This document shows, in pieces, positions 4,150 to 5,333 of a DNA stretch of 5,333 nt. The stretch spans positions 792 through 6,124 of the forward strand of contig CALMAP010000150.1 in the NCBI GenBank assembly GCA_937859825.1, read 5' to 3'. This DNA comes from an uncultured Terriglobus sp. GTDB lineage: Bacteria; Acidobacteriota; Terriglobia; Terriglobales; Acidobacteriaceae. The first letter of the stretch is position 1. Each line of letters begins with the position of its first letter. Below the pieces are notes generated by a model that saw nothing but the letters and a program-made list of their open reading frames with translations, was not told the origin of the DNA and searched no databases. The position numbers were made by a program, and so were the translations under genes.

Positions 4150-5333
4150 TTTCCTTGTTCGGGTTTTTCTTCAGGTCGGCACGACGACGCTCGGTCCAAC
4201 CCTCCTTGATGACCTGCCGTGAACGGCCAAGTGCCAGCGCACCGCCGGGCACATTTTCGGTGATGCAGCTTCCCGCGGCCACGTAGCTATCGTCTCCGAG
4301 TGTGAGTGGCGCAACCAGGGTACTGTCTGAGCCGACAAATACCCCATTGCCGATACGAGTTTGTTGTTTTGTCACGCCGTCGTAGTTACAGGTGATTGCA
4401 CCGGCACCGATATTCACTCCTGAGCCGACAACGGCATCGCCCAGATAGGCCAAATGGTTCGCCTTCGAGCCAGCGCCCACCACAGTCTTCTTGGTTTCCA
4501 CGAAGTTGCCGATATGGGCGCCGGGACCGATGTCGCTCTCCGGCCGCAGATGCGCATAGGGCCCGAGAACAGCGCCATCGTCGACGCGCGCTCCGTCTAG
4601 AATGCAGCCGTTGCGAACAAGCACTTCGCTTCCAAGGGTGCTGTCCTGGATCACGGAGTAGGAGCGAATGCGGCAATGCTCCCCGATGGCCGTCTTCCCG
4701 AGAAGCTGCGTGAAAGGTTCCAGGATGGTGTCAGGACCAACCTTTACCGTGCTGTCGATCGTTACGGTGTCCGGCCGAAAGATCGTTACTCCTGAAGCCA
4801 TCAGCCGGTCTGCAGTGTGCCGCCGCATAGCCGCGTCCAGGTGCATCATCTCCGCGATGGTGTTTGCCCCGAGCACCTCATCAACGGCGTCTGCCGCGAT
4901 TGCGACCCCGCGCTCGTCAGCTGCCACCAGGAGCGCTGCTACGTCTGTCAGGTAAAACTCACCCGCGGCATTCTGGTCGCTAAGTTGGTCCAGGCAGCCG
5001 AACAGCTTCTGCGTGTTGAAGGCGTAGATGCCGCTATTGATCTCCCGCAGGTCCTGCGGTCTTGCCAGCAGCTCTGGGGTGAGCGACTTCTGCTCGACGA
5101 TCGCCACGACCTCGGGTGAATGTGGGGATTTGCGGAGCACGCGGCCATACCCGGTTGGGTCGTGAGGGATTGCGGTCAGCAGGGTCATAGCAGCGGACTC
5201 CCGCTGGTGTGTTTGCCAGAGACGATCAACCGTGTCCGGCTGAATCAGGGGAACGTCTCCCGAAAGCACGATCAGGTGCTCCGGCATGGAAATGCTGCCT
5301 TCGAGCACGGCCTGCTTGACGCATTGCAGAGCG
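4145..5333 (-). CDS. glmU: Bifunctional GlmU: GlcNAc-1-P uridyltransferase / glucosamine-1-P acetyltransferase (5' partial)
   Basis: Makes UDP-N-acetylglucosamine for peptidoglycan and lipid A in the cytoplasm, by acetylating glucosamine-1-phosphate and then transferring UMP. The frame is open to the right edge; comparison with the 456-residue E. coli enzyme suggests about 80 N-terminal residues, including the nucleotide-binding LAAGxGTRM motif, lie outside. Counting from the GTG codon at 5308, LSGDVPLI (15-22) carries the metal-binding Asp (D18), then GYGRV (53-57), IVEQK (70-74), INSGIYAF (90-97), EFYLTD (117-122) and LGAN (146-149). The left-handed beta-helix domain starts near 172 and contains LRPESDIG (254-261), FVETKKT (269-275), the catalytic His H285 in KANHLAYLGD, NIGAGAITCNYDG (299-311) and VGSDSTLVAP (325-334). 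The C-terminal KEGW (368-371) is typical. Both domains look intact. The codon at 5308 is internal, not the start. A 3' stretch of about 190 bp leads to a strong terminator. Confidence 0.95.
   Translation of the reverse strand, partial: ALQCVKQAVLEGSISMPEHLIVLSGDVPLIQPDTVDRLWQTHQRESAAMTLLTAIPHDPTGYGRVLRKSPHSPEVVAIVEQKSLTPELLARPQDLREINSGIYAFNTQKLFGCLDQLSDQNAAGEFYLTDVAALLVAADERGVAIAADAVDEVLGANTIAEMMHLDAAMRRHTADRLMASGVTIFRPDTVTIDSTVKVGPDTILEPFTQLLGKTAIGEHCRIRSYSVIQDSTLGSEVLVRNGCILDGARVDDGAVLGPYAHLRPESDIGPGAHIGNFVETKKTVVGAGSKANHLAYLGDAVVGSGVNIGAGAITCNYDGVTKQQTRIGNGVFVGSDSTLVAPLTLGDDSYVAAGSCITENVPGGALALGRSRQVIKEGWTERRRADLKKNPNKES

Noticed and set aside
3897..4199. 100-codon minus-strand frame across the glmU-PCYCHC gap
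   Set aside because: It starts inside glmU, runs through the terminator hairpin and T-tract, has no ribosome site, and resembles no protein I know.
5306..5308. GTG as the glmU start
   Set aside because: The frame stays open to the window edge with codons that continue the nucleotidyltransferase domain; the conserved N-terminal motif lies beyond the edge.

Overview
The window reads as a moderately GC-rich Gram-negative chromosome segment, most likely from an acidobacterium of the Terriglobia (Terriglobus/Granulicella/Edaphobacter type). That placement rests on my recognition of the protein style: a uronate-type MFS carrier, a lipopolysaccharide heptose epimerase and a secreted PCYCGC-motif protein. 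No rRNA or marker gene confirms it. No mobile element, CRISPR array, tRNA or rRNA was seen.

Layout from left to right. A complete ACS-family (ExuT-like) MFS transporter is on the minus strand (5-1342). It is divergent from a plus-strand pair: hldD, the ADP-L-glycero-D-manno-heptose-6-epimerase (1474-2466), and mak, a ROK-family fructokinase (2531-3448). The 131-bp divergent gap holds a perfect -35 box and a 16-bp palindrome on the transporter side, and a weak near-leaderless promoter on the hldD side. mak runs into a convergent minus-strand gene with only 10 bp between the stops. That gene (3459-3887) encodes a small exported Cys/His-rich protein with a PCYCHC motif. The right end is glmU on the minus strand, complete at its C-terminus and cut off by the window edge at its N-terminus.

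Functionally, glmU (UDP-GlcNAc for peptidoglycan and lipid A) and hldD (heptose for the LPS core) are envelope-precursor enzymes. mak feeds fructose-6-phosphate into central sugar metabolism, from which both amino-sugar and heptose precursors derive. The MFS carrier probably imports hexuronates or related sugar acids. The grouping is loose: three transcription units, with only hldD-mak plausibly co-transcribed.

The most interesting non-coding stretch is the 257-bp gap between glmU and the PCYCHC gene (3888-4144). It contains a strong minus-strand intrinsic terminator. Upstream of that is a sequence resembling an ECF-sigma promoter (GGAAAC, 16 bp, CGTCAT), preceded by two identical 8-mers spaced 20 bp apart. 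Between promoter and terminator is a roughly 120-nt segment with three C-rich, anti-Shine-Dalgarno-like stretches. I propose it as a candidate small RNA. This is inference only; the alternative is a long glmU 3' untranslated region.
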